DNA from: Odontocerum albicorne
Taxonomy: Eukaryota > Arthropoda > Insecta > Trichoptera > Odontoceridae
Reading direction: 5' to 3'
Assembly: GCA_949825065.1 (NCBI GenBank)
Contig: OX463838.1
Span: forward strand, 7,046,251 to 7,110,250
Length of the DNA stretch: 64,000 nt
Part shown: positions 47,700-60,038 of the stretch, one piece after another
Layout of the letters: each line of letters begins with the position of its first letter
How positions within the stretch are numbered: position 1 is the first letter of the stretch
Notes under the pieces: model-generated
Seen by the model: only the letters and a program-made list of their open reading frames with translations
The model's database searches: none
Told to the model about the DNA's origin: nothing
Made by a program: the position numbers and the translations under genes

Positions 47700-48631
47700 A
47701 GCTGAACAGATAGGGTATCATATCATTGAAAATATTCAAAAAGATCAATTCACCTCACGACTGTGCACAGTTACAACAGGACCTAGACTCCCTAGTCTCC
47801 TGGAGTGAGCAAAATCATCTTCTGTTCAACATTAACAAATGTGTCTGTGTATCTTATAGTCGATTGTTTTCACCAATCCACCATCAGTATACTATACAGG
47901 GAGTGGCACTAAACAGAGTTTCTGAATTCAAGGATTTGGGCGTAACCTTCGATGTCGGACTCACGTTCGTTAACCATGTCTCACGTTTGATATCGGACTG
48001 TTACAAACTACTCGGTTTTGTAATGAGAATATCAAGAGAATTTAACAGCACCGATATCCTCCGAAACTTATATAATTATCTAATTAGAACCAAATTAGAA
48101 TATGCATCTACGGTTTGGGCTCCTCACCAGCTCAAATACAAAAACAATATAGAACAAATACAAAAAAAAATCCTCAGATAAATATGGTACAGAACAAAGG
48201 GCGATAACCCAAAATATGCTCACCATGCCGAACTTCTCACGGTGTGTAACTATAGAAGCCTTGAAACAAGAAGGCAAGAATCCATTGCGATATTCCTAAT
48301 AAAGGTTTTCCAAGGTTCCTTTAACTGTCCCGCGATTCTAGAAGCACTAAGTTTATATGTACCCAATAAATATATCCGTGCAAGGAATTACCCTCTGTTC
48401 TACATACCAACTTACAGGACGAATATCATGGCTAAACACTCAGTCACGCGTGGTATAGAGATATTGAACCAACTGAATGACACGGTTGATATATTCTCGG
48501 TACCGTCTAGCAGTATGAGAATAATCCTGGCTGATATTATTCCTAACGAATAAGCTAACGCTAGAAGCAAACCCTCTTTGTGTAACAGGAGAAATCCGTG
48601 CAAAGTGGATAAAAAAAAAAAAAAAAAAAAA
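47700..48631 (+). mobile_element. 5'-truncated Jockey-like LINE with poly(A) tail
   Basis: The element carries the end of ORF2, a 3' UTR of under 60 bp and a 21-base A-run at 48611-48631, the mark of target-primed reverse transcription. Its 5' break lies just downstream of where the catalytic YADD of the RT would be. No clear target-site duplication was found by eye. Confidence 0.85.
47726..48553 (+). pseudogene. Jockey-like LINE ORF2 C-terminal third
   Basis: The frame gives 275 codons with a single internal stop (TAA 48179-48181). It begins LKIFKKINSPHDCAQLQQDL, the segment right after the RT active site, then shows W.EQNHLLFNINKC, VSEFKDLGVTFD (thumb region), LIRTKLEYASTVWAPHQ and IEQIQKKILR. 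The C-terminus after the stop is also well preserved. Catalytic residues are missing through 5' truncation, so it is inactive. One stop over this length suggests a moderately young insertion. Confidence 0.88.
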
Positions 48632-49389
48632 TAGTATGTGTATTAATATAAAAACGATGTGAATATGACTTGCAACAAGAATATTGACACAGCTCTTTTT
48701 ACGCTCAGTTTTTAAATATAGCTTAATATTGAGGATCAAATAATTATCATAAAAACTTTAGATTTAAAAAACAGGATAATTTTTTTTTGTATTGTACAAA
48801 AAATTTATAACTATAATTCAAATTTCTATATATTTTTTAATTTTTGTGTTAAACCAAAAAGTTTGAGAAATATATGCCTGAAAACCACCTTATGAAATAT
48901 TTAAAACGATTTATTAATGTAAGGACGTAGTGGTTCATTTAATTTTTTAAGCTTTTTGAAAAATTCATTTATTTTGAAATGTCGAAATCATGTTAATATA
49001 ATTTCCCGTCATTCTCTTCATTTAAATACGTTATTTTAATTTAAACTTGAAAACCCGTTTTTTTTCATAACTTTGACAAAACACGAATCTGAGGTATTTT
49101 ACAAAAAATAATATTTTACCATTCAAATGATCACGTAACATTATATTCAAGTTCAAAGCAAAATACTTTATGTAACCAAATCTTTTTACTCTCAAGCGAA
49201 AACTTTTTTCAAGTTAAGTACTGAGAACTTCTAGTCAAAGTTCTTAAAAACTCGGTTCTTTTTTACTTTCGACGTAGCCCAAAATCTCTTCGCGGTATTT
49301 AAATATCGCGGTATTTAAATATCTTGCTCAGATTTGTATGTATAATGTATACTTGTATCATTTGAGTGATACTTTGATAAACTTTAACA
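48632..49389. other. A+T-rich intergenic DNA, nothing recognised
   Basis: No gene or repeat recognised apart from a small direct repeat (GCGGTATTTAAATATC) near 49300. Confidence 0.5.
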
Positions 49390-50397
49390 TCTTGCAACGA
49401 CCTATTTCAAATAGCGAGCTATAAATTATGTTGAAAATAATATAACAACTAATAATTAACAGTCAATAATGACGGAGCTTTATCACCTTGCAATGTCATA
49501 TTTCAAATAACGAGTTATACATTCCATTTCAAATTATGTAACAACTAATAATTACTGTCAATAATAATAGAACTTTATCATCTTGCAACGACTTATTTCA
49601 AATAGCGAGTTATACATTACATTTAAAGTAATTTAACAACTTATAATTATCCATGAATAATGACGGGACTTTATCATCTTGCAACGACCTATTTCAAAAA
49701 CGGGATAGAAATTCAATTGAAAATAATATAACAACTAATAGTTAATTGTCAATAATTACGGAACTTTATCATCTTGCAATGTCATATTTCAAATAACGAG
49801 TAATACATTCCATTTAAAATTATGTAACAACTAATAATTACTGTCCATAAAAACGGAACTTTATCATCTTGCAATGACCTATTTCAAATAGCGGACTAAA
49901 AATTCAATTGGAAATAATATAACAACTAATAATTAACTGTCAATAATGACGGAGCTTTATCACCTTGCAATGTCATATTTTAAATAACGAGTTATACATT
50001 CCATTTAAAATTATGTAACAACTAATAATTACTGTCAATAATAATGGAACTTTATCATCTTGCAACGACCTATTTCAAATAGCGGTATAGAAATTCAATT
50101 GAAAATAATATAACAACTAATAATTAATTTTCAATAATTACGGAACTTTATCATCTTTCAATAACATATTTCAAATAACGAGTAATACATTCCATTTAAA
50201 ATTATATAACAACTAATAATTACTGTCAATAATAACGTAACTTTATCATCTTGCAACGACCTATTTCAAATAGTGAGCTAAACATTCCATTTAAAGTAAT
50301 TTAACAACTTATAATTATCCATGAATAATGACGGGACTTTATCATCTTGCAATGACCTATTTCAAATAGCGGACTAAAAATTCAATTGGAAATAATA

Positions 50398-51685
50398 TTA
50401 GGTGTACAAATAAGTTTCCGCCGTTTTTTATCAAAAATTGGGCATTTATTGTGAAAGAACGGAACCTCATGTTTTATTCGAAGTATTGCCTATCGCTTGC
50501 CACTACCTTTTCCCATCTTTCTGGCAGCATACGGATACAGCGTCGGAAGAATGCTTCATCTTTTGAGGCTATCCACGAATCGACCCAATTTTTGGTATCT
50601 TCATATGATGTGAAGTGCTGCTCAGACAGGTCATGCGTCATCGATCGAAACAAGTGAAAATCAGAAGGAGCAATGTCTGGTGAATACAGCGGGTGGGGTA
50701 AAACTTCCCAATTGATTGTTTCCAAAAAGGTTTTGACCGGCGCCGCAACATGTGGACGAGCATTATCATGCAGGAGAATAATTTTGTCGTGTCTGGAGTA
50801 GCAGTGGGCGCGCTTTTCCTCGAGTGCTTGACTCAATCTCATCAATTGTGCTCGGTAGACAGCCCCAGCAATGGTTTCGTTCGGTTTGAGCAACTCATAA
50901 TACACGACACCAAGCTGATCCCACCAAATACACAACAAGAGTTTTTTTCCATGAATATTTGGCTTAGCTTTAGATGTTGAAGCATGGCCAGGGGTTCCCC
51001 ATGATTTCTTCCTTTTTGGATTATCATAGTGGATCCATTTTTCATCACCAGTGACTATACGGTGCAGAAAACCCTTTCGTTTATGCCTGGCAAGCAGCAT
51101 TTCACATGTGGAAAATCGGCGTTCAACGTTTCTCGGTGTCAGTTCATATGGAACCCAATTTCCTTGTTTTTGAATCATTCCCAATGATTTCAACCTATGT
51201 GAAATTGCTTGTTGAGTCACTCCTAATGTAAGTGCAAGTTCTTCTTGCGTTTGGCACGAATCATGATCCAATAATACTTCCAATTCCGCGTCTTCGTACA
51301 CTTTCGGCCTTCCGCTACGTTCTTTGTCTTCGATGTCAAATTCACCGTTCTTAAACTTTTGAAACCACTCACGACAACTTCTCTCACTTAAGGCAGCCTC
51401 ACCATATGCTTCTACAAGCAATCGATGCGCCTCAGCTGCAGATTTCTTCAAATTGAAGAAGTAAATCAAAAGTTCCCGCAAATGACGCTTATTCGGCTCA
51501 AAACTAGACATTTTCGAACACAAAAAAATATGTTATACTGATAAAAATTCACTAATATTTCAAGGTCATGTTATTGACAGATGTCCAACCTTACGATAAT
51601 GACATTTTACATCTGACAATTTTAACCATAACTTACTGGTGGCGCCAACTTTTGTCAAACGGCGGTGACTTATTTGTACACCTAA
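50398..51685 (-). mobile_element. Mauritiana-type (Mos1-like) mariner, apparently complete
   Basis: The 1288-bp element is flanked by TA on each side (50396-50397 and 51686-51687). Its ends are inverted repeats starting TTAGGTGTACAAATAAGT: 18 perfect bases, then two mismatches, then CCGCCGTTT. Mos1 is of almost the same length and has similar ends. It sits inside the 96-bp satellite. Both ends and the transposase frame are intact, so it may be, or recently have been, autonomous. Confidence 0.93.
50474..51511 (-). CDS. Mariner transposase, intact, DD34D, Mos1-like
   Basis: Cut-and-paste transposase acting in the nucleus on the element's own ends and inserting at TA. The frame is uninterrupted. 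I start at the ATG at 51509-51511 (MSSFEPNKRHL), giving 345 residues like Mos1; four codons upstream in frame begin with a TTG that is unlikely to be used. Residue numbers here count from the ATG: two helix-turn-helix regions (about 1-110), the linker signature NWVPYEL (118-124), and catalytic aspartates D156 (TGDEKW), D249 (LLHDNARPH) and D284 (APSDFHLF), with 34 residues between the last two. The C-terminus LPERWEKVVASD is typical. AATAAA lies about 25 bp past the stop. Confidence 0.95.
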   Translation of the reverse strand: MSSFEPNKRHLRELLIYFFNLKKSAAEAHRLLVEAYGEAALSERSCREWFQKFKNGEFDIEDKERSGRPKVYEDAELEVLLDHDSCQTQEELALTLGVTQQAISHRLKSLGMIQKQGNWVPYELTPRNVERRFSTCEMLLARHKRKGFLHRIVTGDEKWIHYDNPKRKKSWGTPGHASTSKAKPNIHGKKLLLCIWWDQLGVVYYELLKPNETIAGAVYRAQLMRLSQALEEKRAHCYSRHDKIILLHDNARPHVAAPVKTFLETINWEVLPHPLYSPDIAPSDFHLFRSMTHDLSEQHFTSYEDTKNWVDSWIASKDEAFFRRCIRMLPERWEKVVASDRQYFE

Positions 51686-52300
51686 TATAACAATTAATAA
51701 TTAACTGTCAATAATGACGGAGCTTTATCACCTTGCAATGTCATATTTTAAATAACGAGTTATACATTCCATTTCAAATTATGTAACAACTAATAATTAC
51801 TGTCAATAATAATGGAACTTTATCATCTTGCAACGACCTATTTCAAATAGCGGGCTAGAAATTCAATTGAAAATAATATAACAACTAATAATTAACTGTC
51901 AATAATGACGGAACTTTATCATCTTGCAATGACATACCATATTTCAAATAAAGAGTTATACGTTCCATTTAAAATTATATAACAACTAATAATTACTGTA
52001 AATAATAACGGAACTTTACAATCTTGCAGTGACCTATTTCAAATAGCGAGTTATACATTCCATTTAAAGTAATTTAACAACTTATAATCATCCATTAATT
52101 ATGACGGGACTTGATCATCTTGCAATGACCTATATCAAATAGCGGGCTAGAAATTCGATTGAAAATAATATAACAACTAATAATTACAATAATTGTCAAT
52201 AATGACGGAACTTTATCATCTTGCAATGACATATTTCAAATAACTAGTTATACATTCCATTTAAAATTATATAACAATTAATAATTAACCATCAAGAGTG

Positions 52301-52795
52301 ACGGAAGTCAATATGAAGATGTTTCTGCTTTTTATAGTGTCTAGAGTCTTTTCTAGAGTCTTGCTCAGATAATTATTATGCGTTATTTTCTTAGTACCGT
52401 TTCATCCAAATGCTACATTATGAAAGATTTCCACGGGTTTAACTTAGAACCAAAATGGGTTTATCATGTTAAAAAAAACTTGAAATAAAAGTTTAAGATT
52501 GCGTAAGGCCAAACTTTGATTGATAGTATAACAGATTTATTATTATACTAATGTATCAAGATGATGGAAAACTACAAAAAGTCCTGCTGAATCTAAAGGA
52601 ATAGTTTTAGAGTATTTTAACATCTGCAATTTTTTTGCAGGCATCTATTTATTTTATACTAACGTTAAAGAATAAGTCTGCAATATAATACTCGAAATTA
52701 AAGTTTTGTCTTGCAGAAAAAATCTAAAACTTACATTTGACATTTTTAGCAAAATGCTATCATATAATACGTTTCCGTATTGAAACTAGAAATCT
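52301..52795. other. A+T-rich intergenic DNA, nothing recognised
   Basis: No gene or repeat recognised between the satellite and the LINE tail. Confidence 0.5.
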
Positions 52796-52926
52796 TTTAT
52801 AATTTATTTTATTTATTTATTTTATTTAACACTTTTATTGCAAATACAATCTAGCGGGATTATTGTCAGGCGGCAATCTCTTCCAACCAACCAGACAAAA
52901 GTAAAAGAAGCAAGTTACGTGGCCCG
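52796..52926 (-). mobile_element. LINE 3' UTR end, family J copy D (inverted)
   Basis: On the minus strand it reads the family J 3' UTR: CTTTTGTCTGGTTGGTTGGA, then GAGATTGCCGCCTGACAATA, ending in ATAAATAAATAAAATAAATT. Only the last 130 bp are present, as is common for 5'-truncated LINE insertions. Confidence 0.8.
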
Positions 52927-52949
52927 GCATCCAGTAATATGTTACTAAC

Positions 52950-53215
52950 AAATATCGGAAGATCTACAAATGTGTGTTTGTAGATCGTCTTCCCTTTTTA
53001 AGTTTTTAGTGGTTTTTTTATTAAAAATATCTTATGCAGACAGGGGAAAGTATCTAATCAGACCATAGCCATCACCTTCTTATCCTAATACTGATGTATA
53101 TTTAGTTTTTCATATTTCTAATTTATCAATAATAGTATTCTCGAATCCGAAGTTAGAGCTCTCTTGAGAAAGTCTGTTTTCTTAACGGCGCTGTGTAAAT
53201 TGTCCTTTTATTATT
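52950..53215 (+). repeat. Dispersed SINE-like repeat, copy 2
   Basis: It aligns with 6530-6830, including a perfect hairpin GATCTACAAA/TTTGTAGATC at 52971-52996, ATGCAGACAGGGGAAAGTAT, a GGCG.TGT.TAAATT segment and a TTTTATTATTATT end. Confidence 0.7.
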
Positions 53216-54059
53216 ATTAAAAAAAATCATATAGAAATAAAAAACCAAAAAAAACCCTTTTTTAGACCTTTTAAAAAAACTAAACGTAATCTTTGTTTAA
53301 ACAACTATATATTAGAGAATATGGAAAAGTACCATTTTAATGTGTGTTTGCTTCGTTTTCCACCTATTAAATAAAAAAACGAGGAGAAAAATAACACAAA
53401 CACATTTTTTTACATTTTTTCTGATCAAATCCTTTTCTTTATTTTTGACAAAGCAATACGTTTGCATATACGTTTGTTATTCACGTGAAGTTTAACTGTT
53501 ACGTCACCCAGATTTTGGTGGGTTTTTTTAAATGATTCCATTCGGTATTCCTTTGATCTGGCCCGCTTCTGGAAATGTTTCACGAGTGAAAAAACTAGAA
53601 CAATAAAACACCCCCTAGTCGAGAGTCCGACTTTATCACTCAGCTCAAAGGGATTATTCTGTTCTTGAGTGACAATTATTTCCTTCACTCTTTTGTTTCA
53701 TCCCTTATTTACTTTTTAACTTTCACATCTCCTGCCCTCCATCATCTTAGCCTATTGTTAGAAATGTTTTGTATTGCACAAAGAATACTTTGATAACACA
53801 TTATATTAGTAAAAATAAAATATTATTGGCTCAAAATTATAGGATATTATTTTATGTTCTCGTTTTTTTTTAACACTTCCCTTACGGTGATAAAAATAAT
53901 ACGCGTGCTCCGGTGTTGGGTAGTGAGTACGCAATAAAAAATTTGCGATTTTAAATCGGAAAAATAAGAACATTCATAGATAATCCCCTTAATTAATTAT
54001 AATTGAAGTTAAAAATTATAAAAATTGAGATTTATTTGCTGAAAACATTAAAAAACCAT
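53216..54059. other. Intergenic DNA with one uncharacterised minus-strand frame
   Basis: A minus-strand frame at 53425-53688 is open for 87 codons with a hydrophobic stretch (CFIVLVFSLV) and a basic C-terminus. It begins with GTG, has no recognisable domain and no supporting signals. I see no firm gene here. Confidence 0.35.
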
Positions 54060-54510
54060 CTGAAAACATTAAAAAAACGCTCACGGAACGGCCGAACGTC
54101 TAACCTATTTGCAAGCCTAGAGGCTACTAGTGGCGCGGAACGTCAGTCGCATACCCCAGCGCATACTCCTTTGCTTGCGACGTTGAGACAATTCAGGTTC
54201 TCGCAATTCAGTCTAGTATGCAAGAGTGAGATGCGAATATAGTGTCGCGCTTCCCGCATACTATTCACCTATCGTCAAGACGAGGCACTTGCAGCGTTTA
54301 AATGCGAATTTGTTTTCGATCTTTACAAAACACCTCGATGTAGTCGATAAATTCTGATTATTATTAATATTATATTTTAAATCAATGCGTAAATATATTA
54401 TGGAGGAATACCTAAAATCTTAACCTTGTATTTATTATATTTATAGAGATATTGATGGTTATTAGATGCAACGTGTAGAAGATACCCAACACAGGGAAGG
54501 AAAGGTTAAA
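54060..54510 (-). repeat. Dispersed ~450-bp repeat, family X copy 2 (inverted)
   Basis: Reverse-complement counterpart of 4660-5110. The most conserved part is AGATTTTAGGTATTCCTCCA (reverse complement of about 54402-54421) with TTTACGCATTGA beside it. The G+C-rich half lies at 54080-54300. The two copies have diverged clearly. Confidence 0.6.
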
Positions 54511-55859
<1,349 letters not shown>

Positions 55860-56230
55860 AGGAATGCGGGAAGTGAGAGTGAATAATCAATAAATAGTAA
55901 ACAGCGATGAATGGTCAAGTGAATAATAACAAGTGCCCTTTATTCATCGATAAGTAGGTATATATAGAATTTCAGAACGGGGCGCGTGAATGCGTCCGCG
56001 GTATATCTCGATCTCACTCCTGCGCGTGCTAAGGTGGTCGCAAGCGCTGCGGATAATACAGTGGGTAGAATATTTATTGTCGAAACGGCGAGACGGCATG
56101 AAGTGTTCTCTTTCTACCGTGGAATGCGATGTAAATATTATTTTCGTGTAAAAAGTATTGACGTTCTGGTATGTGACATTTGTACATATCCAGAGGTTGA
56201 TTCATCGGTCGTTGACCCTGCATGTTGACA
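55860..56230 (+). repeat. G+C-rich dispersed repeat, family Y copy 2
   Basis: Diverged counterpart of 19205-19515, with AATGCGGGAAGTGAGAGTGA, GTAGGTATATATAG, GAATGCGTCCGCG, CGTGGAATGCG and TCGGTCGTTGACC in the same order and spacing. The TATATA in GGTATATATAG about 40 bp before the G+C-rich part could be a TATA box, which would fit an LTR or promoter, but this is conjecture. Confidence 0.45.
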
Positions 56231-56279
56231 ATATTTTAGGGACGTGGGTATTCCCTACAGGTCTTTCAAACTTATTGTA

Positions 56280-56560
56280 CCTTCTTTACTACTCTTGTAT
56301 ATTATTGTTTTCATCATCCATTATTTTATGAAAGTTATTTTCTTCACTTTAAGTACAGCATTTCCTTCAGTCCACATAATTTCCTATTGATTCCATTCCT
56401 TATGCTGTCATGCATTGTTTTTCGCGTATTTTATGCAATATTCTCATGGGTACTGCATTAATCGTACTAAAATATTTTTTTGACCACGGCCAAGTTTCGC
56501 TTGAATAATATATCCCAAAGGTACAAGACTCCATTATGAGCAACGAGTTTTGCTTCTCCT
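56280..56560 (-). pseudogene. LINE ORF2 C-terminal fragment
   Basis: Minus translation reads YYSSETWPWSKKYFSTINAV then PMRILHKIREKQCMTA, corresponding to the SETW..QKK…KINAVEMR.LR…GKT region of the LINE family found at 17.5 and 21.7 kb. It breaks off before WFGHVERM. Confidence 0.6.
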
Positions 56561-57335
56561 AGATTTTTTTAAAGAAAAATAAGAAAAAATATTATATTCA
56601 ACCATTAGATTAGTGTACCGGTATCATAAACTTCCCCACTTAAATAATAAAACATCGAAGAAATCTATCATACATTGTTTTTCCACACATTGTATGTAAC
56701 GCTCTCATTTGTACAACGTTTATTTTTCTTTCATCACTTATGTATTTATTTATTTATAGAAAAAAAATCAAAAGATTTATTTTTATAGCTTTTTATCTGA
56801 CCACAAAATGTGATTTGTATTTTTATGCTTTGAGCCCAATTTATTCCACCTCGACGCTTTTAACTTGAGACAAAAATATCCAAAATTAAGTAAACAAACT
56901 CCATACAACTGCGGGGAATACATTAATCCAGATGCCTCGGTCATGTTTTTATAGCTTTTTGATGAAAAATCTTTTATAGATTATTTGTCGAATCTCTGAA
57001 ATCCCATTACATTTTATGGCTTTACTGATGGAAACATTCGACATATAAAAGAGATAAAACTGATTCTTCTCCCGATTGAGATGGAAAGATACAATTGTGT
57101 AATCAGTTATAACTCAATACTCGTAATTTTAAGAGTTAAATTCATTTTACTTTCCATAAAACAAAGTGTATTGTAATACTCGTAAAACGTTTTTATTCAC
57201 ATTTCAAGCTCAATCGCGTACTTCGCTGATTTAAAGATTTTATTGACTGTCATTCGTTTAATACACCTACAAATATTAAAAAAGTCGTTTTAACAATGAA
57301 ATACATACTAGCAAGCCATAACCTGTCGAGGAGGG
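56561..57335. other. A+T-rich intergenic DNA, nothing recognised
   Basis: No gene recognised. 56700-56720 (TATGTAACGCTCTCATTTGT) resembles part of the 17.6-kb LINE fragment and may be a scrap of it. Confidence 0.4.
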
Positions 57336-57572
57336 CATAGTGGATAGAGCGCCAGATATACCTATGTACCTTTTAGGAAGAAAAAACATCTTACGATAAT
57401 CGTCTCATTTAACTTATGACAAAAAATCTAAAAAGCTTCATTTTCAAAATGTGGGATACTTAAACTTTCCTTATTACATATAATATTGTATTGGATGACG
57501 ACTTCAGAGAACGTTTAGTAAGATAATTGTCTTCCAGCCCAGAGGTAACGGGTGCGATTCCCGTTGTTACCA
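57336..57572 (+). repeat. tRNA-like halves separated by about 170 bp
   Basis: GAGGGCATAGTGGATAGAGC at 57341 looks like the 5' half and A-box of a tRNA-derived SINE head. AACGGGTGCGATTCCCGTTG at 57547 is a complete T-arm with B-box. Between them lies unrelated A+T-rich sequence. Either a SINE was interrupted by an insertion or two SINE fragments lie side by side. Confidence 0.4.
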
Positions 57573-57617
57573 ACATTTTTTTTTTAATAATTACAGTCTG
57601 GTTTTCACAAGAATTAT

Positions 57618-57715
57618 CTTCAACATCTTTCTGGTAGGTTGGAAGAGATTGCCTCGAGGAAATTAGTTCACTATGTTGTACAGTATACAATTAGCACTTT
57701 AAGTAATAATAATTA
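57618..57715 (+). repeat. LINE family J-like 3' UTR scrap
   Basis: GGTAGGTTGGAAGAGATTGC matches the family J 3' UTR (GGTTGGTTGGAAGAGATTGC), followed by a diverged end with ACAGTATACAATTAGCACTT. Confidence 0.5.
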
Positions 57716-57879
57716 GTATTCTATTGTACACAGTACAAAGCAATACATTTATTTATTAGCATACGACATTTTTTCCAACTAACCGGAATAATACTGTTTT
57801 CACAAAATATGTTAATAGAGTTAAACGCGTTAGAAGTCATATCAACTACGCCAAGTAGGTATTGTTTTGTATTAAACTT

Positions 57880-57945
57880 ACGTTATATACAGTATAATCT
57901 GGTGGACTTATAGTCTTATGGTAATCTCTTCCAACCAACCAAAAA
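57880..57945 (-). repeat. LINE family J-like 3' UTR scrap (inverted)
   Basis: TAATCTCTTCCAACCAACCA on the plus strand is the reverse complement of the family J UTR motif. It lies directly beside SINE family A copy 2. Confidence 0.5.
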
Positions 57946-58082
57946 GATTTTAAAGAGGCCTTAAGTGAAAACCAAACATAAATCTTTATTTTTTCAAATC
58001 TGAGTTCCAGTGGAATTTGAACCCGCAACCTTCGGGCTGAGAAACAGGCGTTTTATAAACTAGACCACGGAGGTCGTCATAA
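57946..58082 (-). mobile_element. tRNA-derived SINE, family A copy 2
   Basis: Minus strand: A-box-like GTCTAGTTTATAAAACGCCT and B-box GCGGGTTCAAATTCC, with the same 3' body as copy 1 (TTTTAAAGAGGCCTTAAGTG on the plus strand). Promoter boxes are slightly degraded. Confidence 0.75.
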
Positions 58083-58109
58083 GTAAAAATTAATCGTGTC
58101 AAACTCGTA

Positions 58110-58290
58110 CATTTTTAAAAATTAAAACAAGTACAAGTGATAAGGTACCTAATCTAATAACCGCAACCACTTTCTTCCTATCATGACACTTAACATGTAC
58201 ATTAATTTTATAATATCTATCAATAATAGTGACTTAAGGATAATTTATTCTTCAAATGGGGCTATATGAATTGTCCTTATTTTATTCCAA
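58110..58290 (+). repeat. Dispersed SINE-like repeat, copy 3 (partial)
   Basis: Matches the 3' part of 52950-53215: GTA.CTAATC, ATCAATAATAGT and GTCCTTATTTTATT. The 5' hairpin region is missing. Confidence 0.55.
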
Positions 58291-58361
58291 TAATTAAGAA
58301 AAAAACATAAAGAAGGGCTCTAAGATTTTTCTTAGTTTATTTTCCTGGTTCTCGGTATTAA

Positions 58362-59094
58362 AATCATTAAGATAACTGCGAATATCCATCGAAAGCTCGT
58401 GGAAGTTTATGGTAGTGATGTAATGAGACGACAACATGTCACAAAGTGGGTTAGGTTGTTCAGAGAAGGCCGTACAGATACTCACGACAAGTCAAGGCAG
58501 TGATTTCTGACGAATTTGTGCAAAAAATTGGAGAACAAGTGTCAAATGACCGCCGTGTGACGACCTTTACGAAGAATTTCCTGACATTTCTCAAAGTGTT
58601 TTTGGTAATATTGTGTCGGAAAAACTTGGTCACAAGAAGTTGTGTGCGAGATAGGTGCCCAAAATGCTCACACCGGAGCACCATCAAAAGCGTGACCGCC
58701 GCGCGTGAATTTTTGGATCGTTTTACACAGCAGGGAAAAGCTTTTCTAGACTTTATCGTGACGGGGAATGAGACGTGGGTGTGTCATTACATCCCAACAA
58801 TTTTCCAACGATCAGGAGATCGAGGAAGCTGTGAATAAGTGGCTGAAAGAGCTGGCGGCGGAGGTATATGACACTGGCATACAAAAGCTGGTGCCCCGAC
58901 TACAGAAATGTATCGATCTCCACGGCGATTACGTTGAAAAATAGTTTAATATATCAGGAGGTCGAGGAAGCTGTGAAGAAGTGGCTGAAAGAGCTGGCAG
59001 CGGAGGTCTATGACACTGGCATACAAAAGCTGGTGCCCCGACTACAGAAATGTCTCGATCTTCACGGCGATTACGTTGAAAAATAGTTTAATAT
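58362..59094 (+). pseudogene. Decayed mariner-superfamily transposase with duplicated 3' end
   Basis: The N-terminal HTH region is recognisable (LVEVYGSDVMRRQHVTKWVR…FREGRTDTHD), then VISDEFVQKIGEQVSNDRRV, then FLDFIVTGNETWVCHY. The first catalytic aspartate is replaced (TGNETW instead of TGDETW). The region holding the second and third aspartates is deleted. The C-terminus (EEAVNKWLKELAAEVYDTGI, LVPRLQKCIDLHGDYVEK) occurs twice as a 142-bp tandem duplication starting at 58812 and 58954. The C-terminal style resembles rosa-type mariners, but I cannot fix the subfamily. No terminal repeats found. Confidence 0.8.
58812..59094 (+). repeat. 142-bp tandem duplication of transposase 3' end
   Basis: TCAGGAGATCGAGGAAGC at 58812 and TCAGGAGGTCGAGGAAGC at 58954 begin two copies that each run through the stop codon and TTTAATATAT. 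They differ at only a few positions, so the duplication is younger than the decay of the transposase. Confidence 0.92.
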
Positions 59095-59645
59095 ATTTGT
59101 GAAGTATTCTGTGAATTTCAATTAAATACAAGCATTTTTCGATCCTACATAAATGTTGTAACCTTACTTTCTAGATGACTTTTGTATAATTCCAATATGC
59201 CAAAACATGAAAATGTATAAATAATACAACCTTTAAGAAACAAAAATGTCTCGCAGAAATATTAAAATCTCCCTATAGATTTAATGTATATAGTATCATA
59301 CTCGTACAACGGGCTTTTCCTTCGTGAATATTCTTTTTTCCCCGACTTATTGTTCTTTGCATTCATTCTGCGAGACTATATATCAGACGTGTCAATTTTC
59401 GAATCCTTTGTTCGTCTGAGTCCTTCGGAACAAATTTTATCTCAGTGTTTTTAATAAGTTAAGTTCAGAAAAAAGTTTCTCTGCTTTTTTTTCATTTCAT
59501 TCATTTTTTTTTTGCTCATTTTAAAGAGAAACCTTAAAATGGAAAACTTTATGGTAAAAACTCAATTATTATAAAATATTTTTTTAGAATTTTTTTCCGA
59601 AAAACTGAAAAAAATCAACCCAAAAGTTTTAATAATAATAAAAAA
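59095..59645. other. A+T-rich intergenic DNA, nothing recognised
   Basis: No gene or repeat recognised. Confidence 0.5.
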
Positions 59646-59838
59646 ATAGTTTATAAAGCGTCGTTTACACAGTAGTCTCTTTTCAAATGTGTTCTCAATC
59701 GGGAATAAGATAGTTTATAAAGCGTCGTTTACACAGTAGTCTCTTTTCAAATGTGTTCTCAATCGGGAATAAGATAGTTTATAAAGCGTCGTTTACACAG
59801 TAGTCTCTTTTCAAATGTGTTCTCAATCAGGAATAAAA
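59646..59838. repeat. 64-bp tandem repeat, three copies
   Basis: ATAGTTTATAAAGCGTCG starts at 59646, 59710 and 59774. The copies are virtually identical, so the triplication is recent. Confidence 0.95.
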
Positions 59839-60038
59839 CTCACCATTTTCAAAGATAAAAACATTAAAAAAAATGTGTATAAAGATAGAAAGGTGACAAC
59901 TGCGGCCTATAGATTGGGTATTTTCCTGCGTCTGCATATATTTTGTTTATTTATTTTACACATGACAAGAAATATATACCATTTGTTAAAAAAACAACAG
60001 GTAATTTAATTTGGACACACAATTTTAAACTTGACTGA

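Larger units (their letters stand above)
49390..52300. repeat. 96-bp satellite array, about 17 monomers, split by a mariner
   Basis: AACAACTAATAATT recurs about every 95-97 bp (for example 49444, 49540, 49635, 49731). Monomers alternate between forms with GTCATATTTCAAATAACGAG and with GACCTATTTCAAATAGCG, so the array is partly dimeric. It runs 49390-50397 and 51686-52300. Removing the mariner and one TA restores a normal monomer. Confidence 0.93.

Noticed and set aside
50750..50980. Plus-strand open frames overlapping the Mos1-like transposase
   Set aside because: They are antisense shadows of the intact transposase gene.
53425..53688. 87-codon minus-strand open frame
   Set aside because: It starts with GTG, has no family similarity I recognise and no supporting signals.
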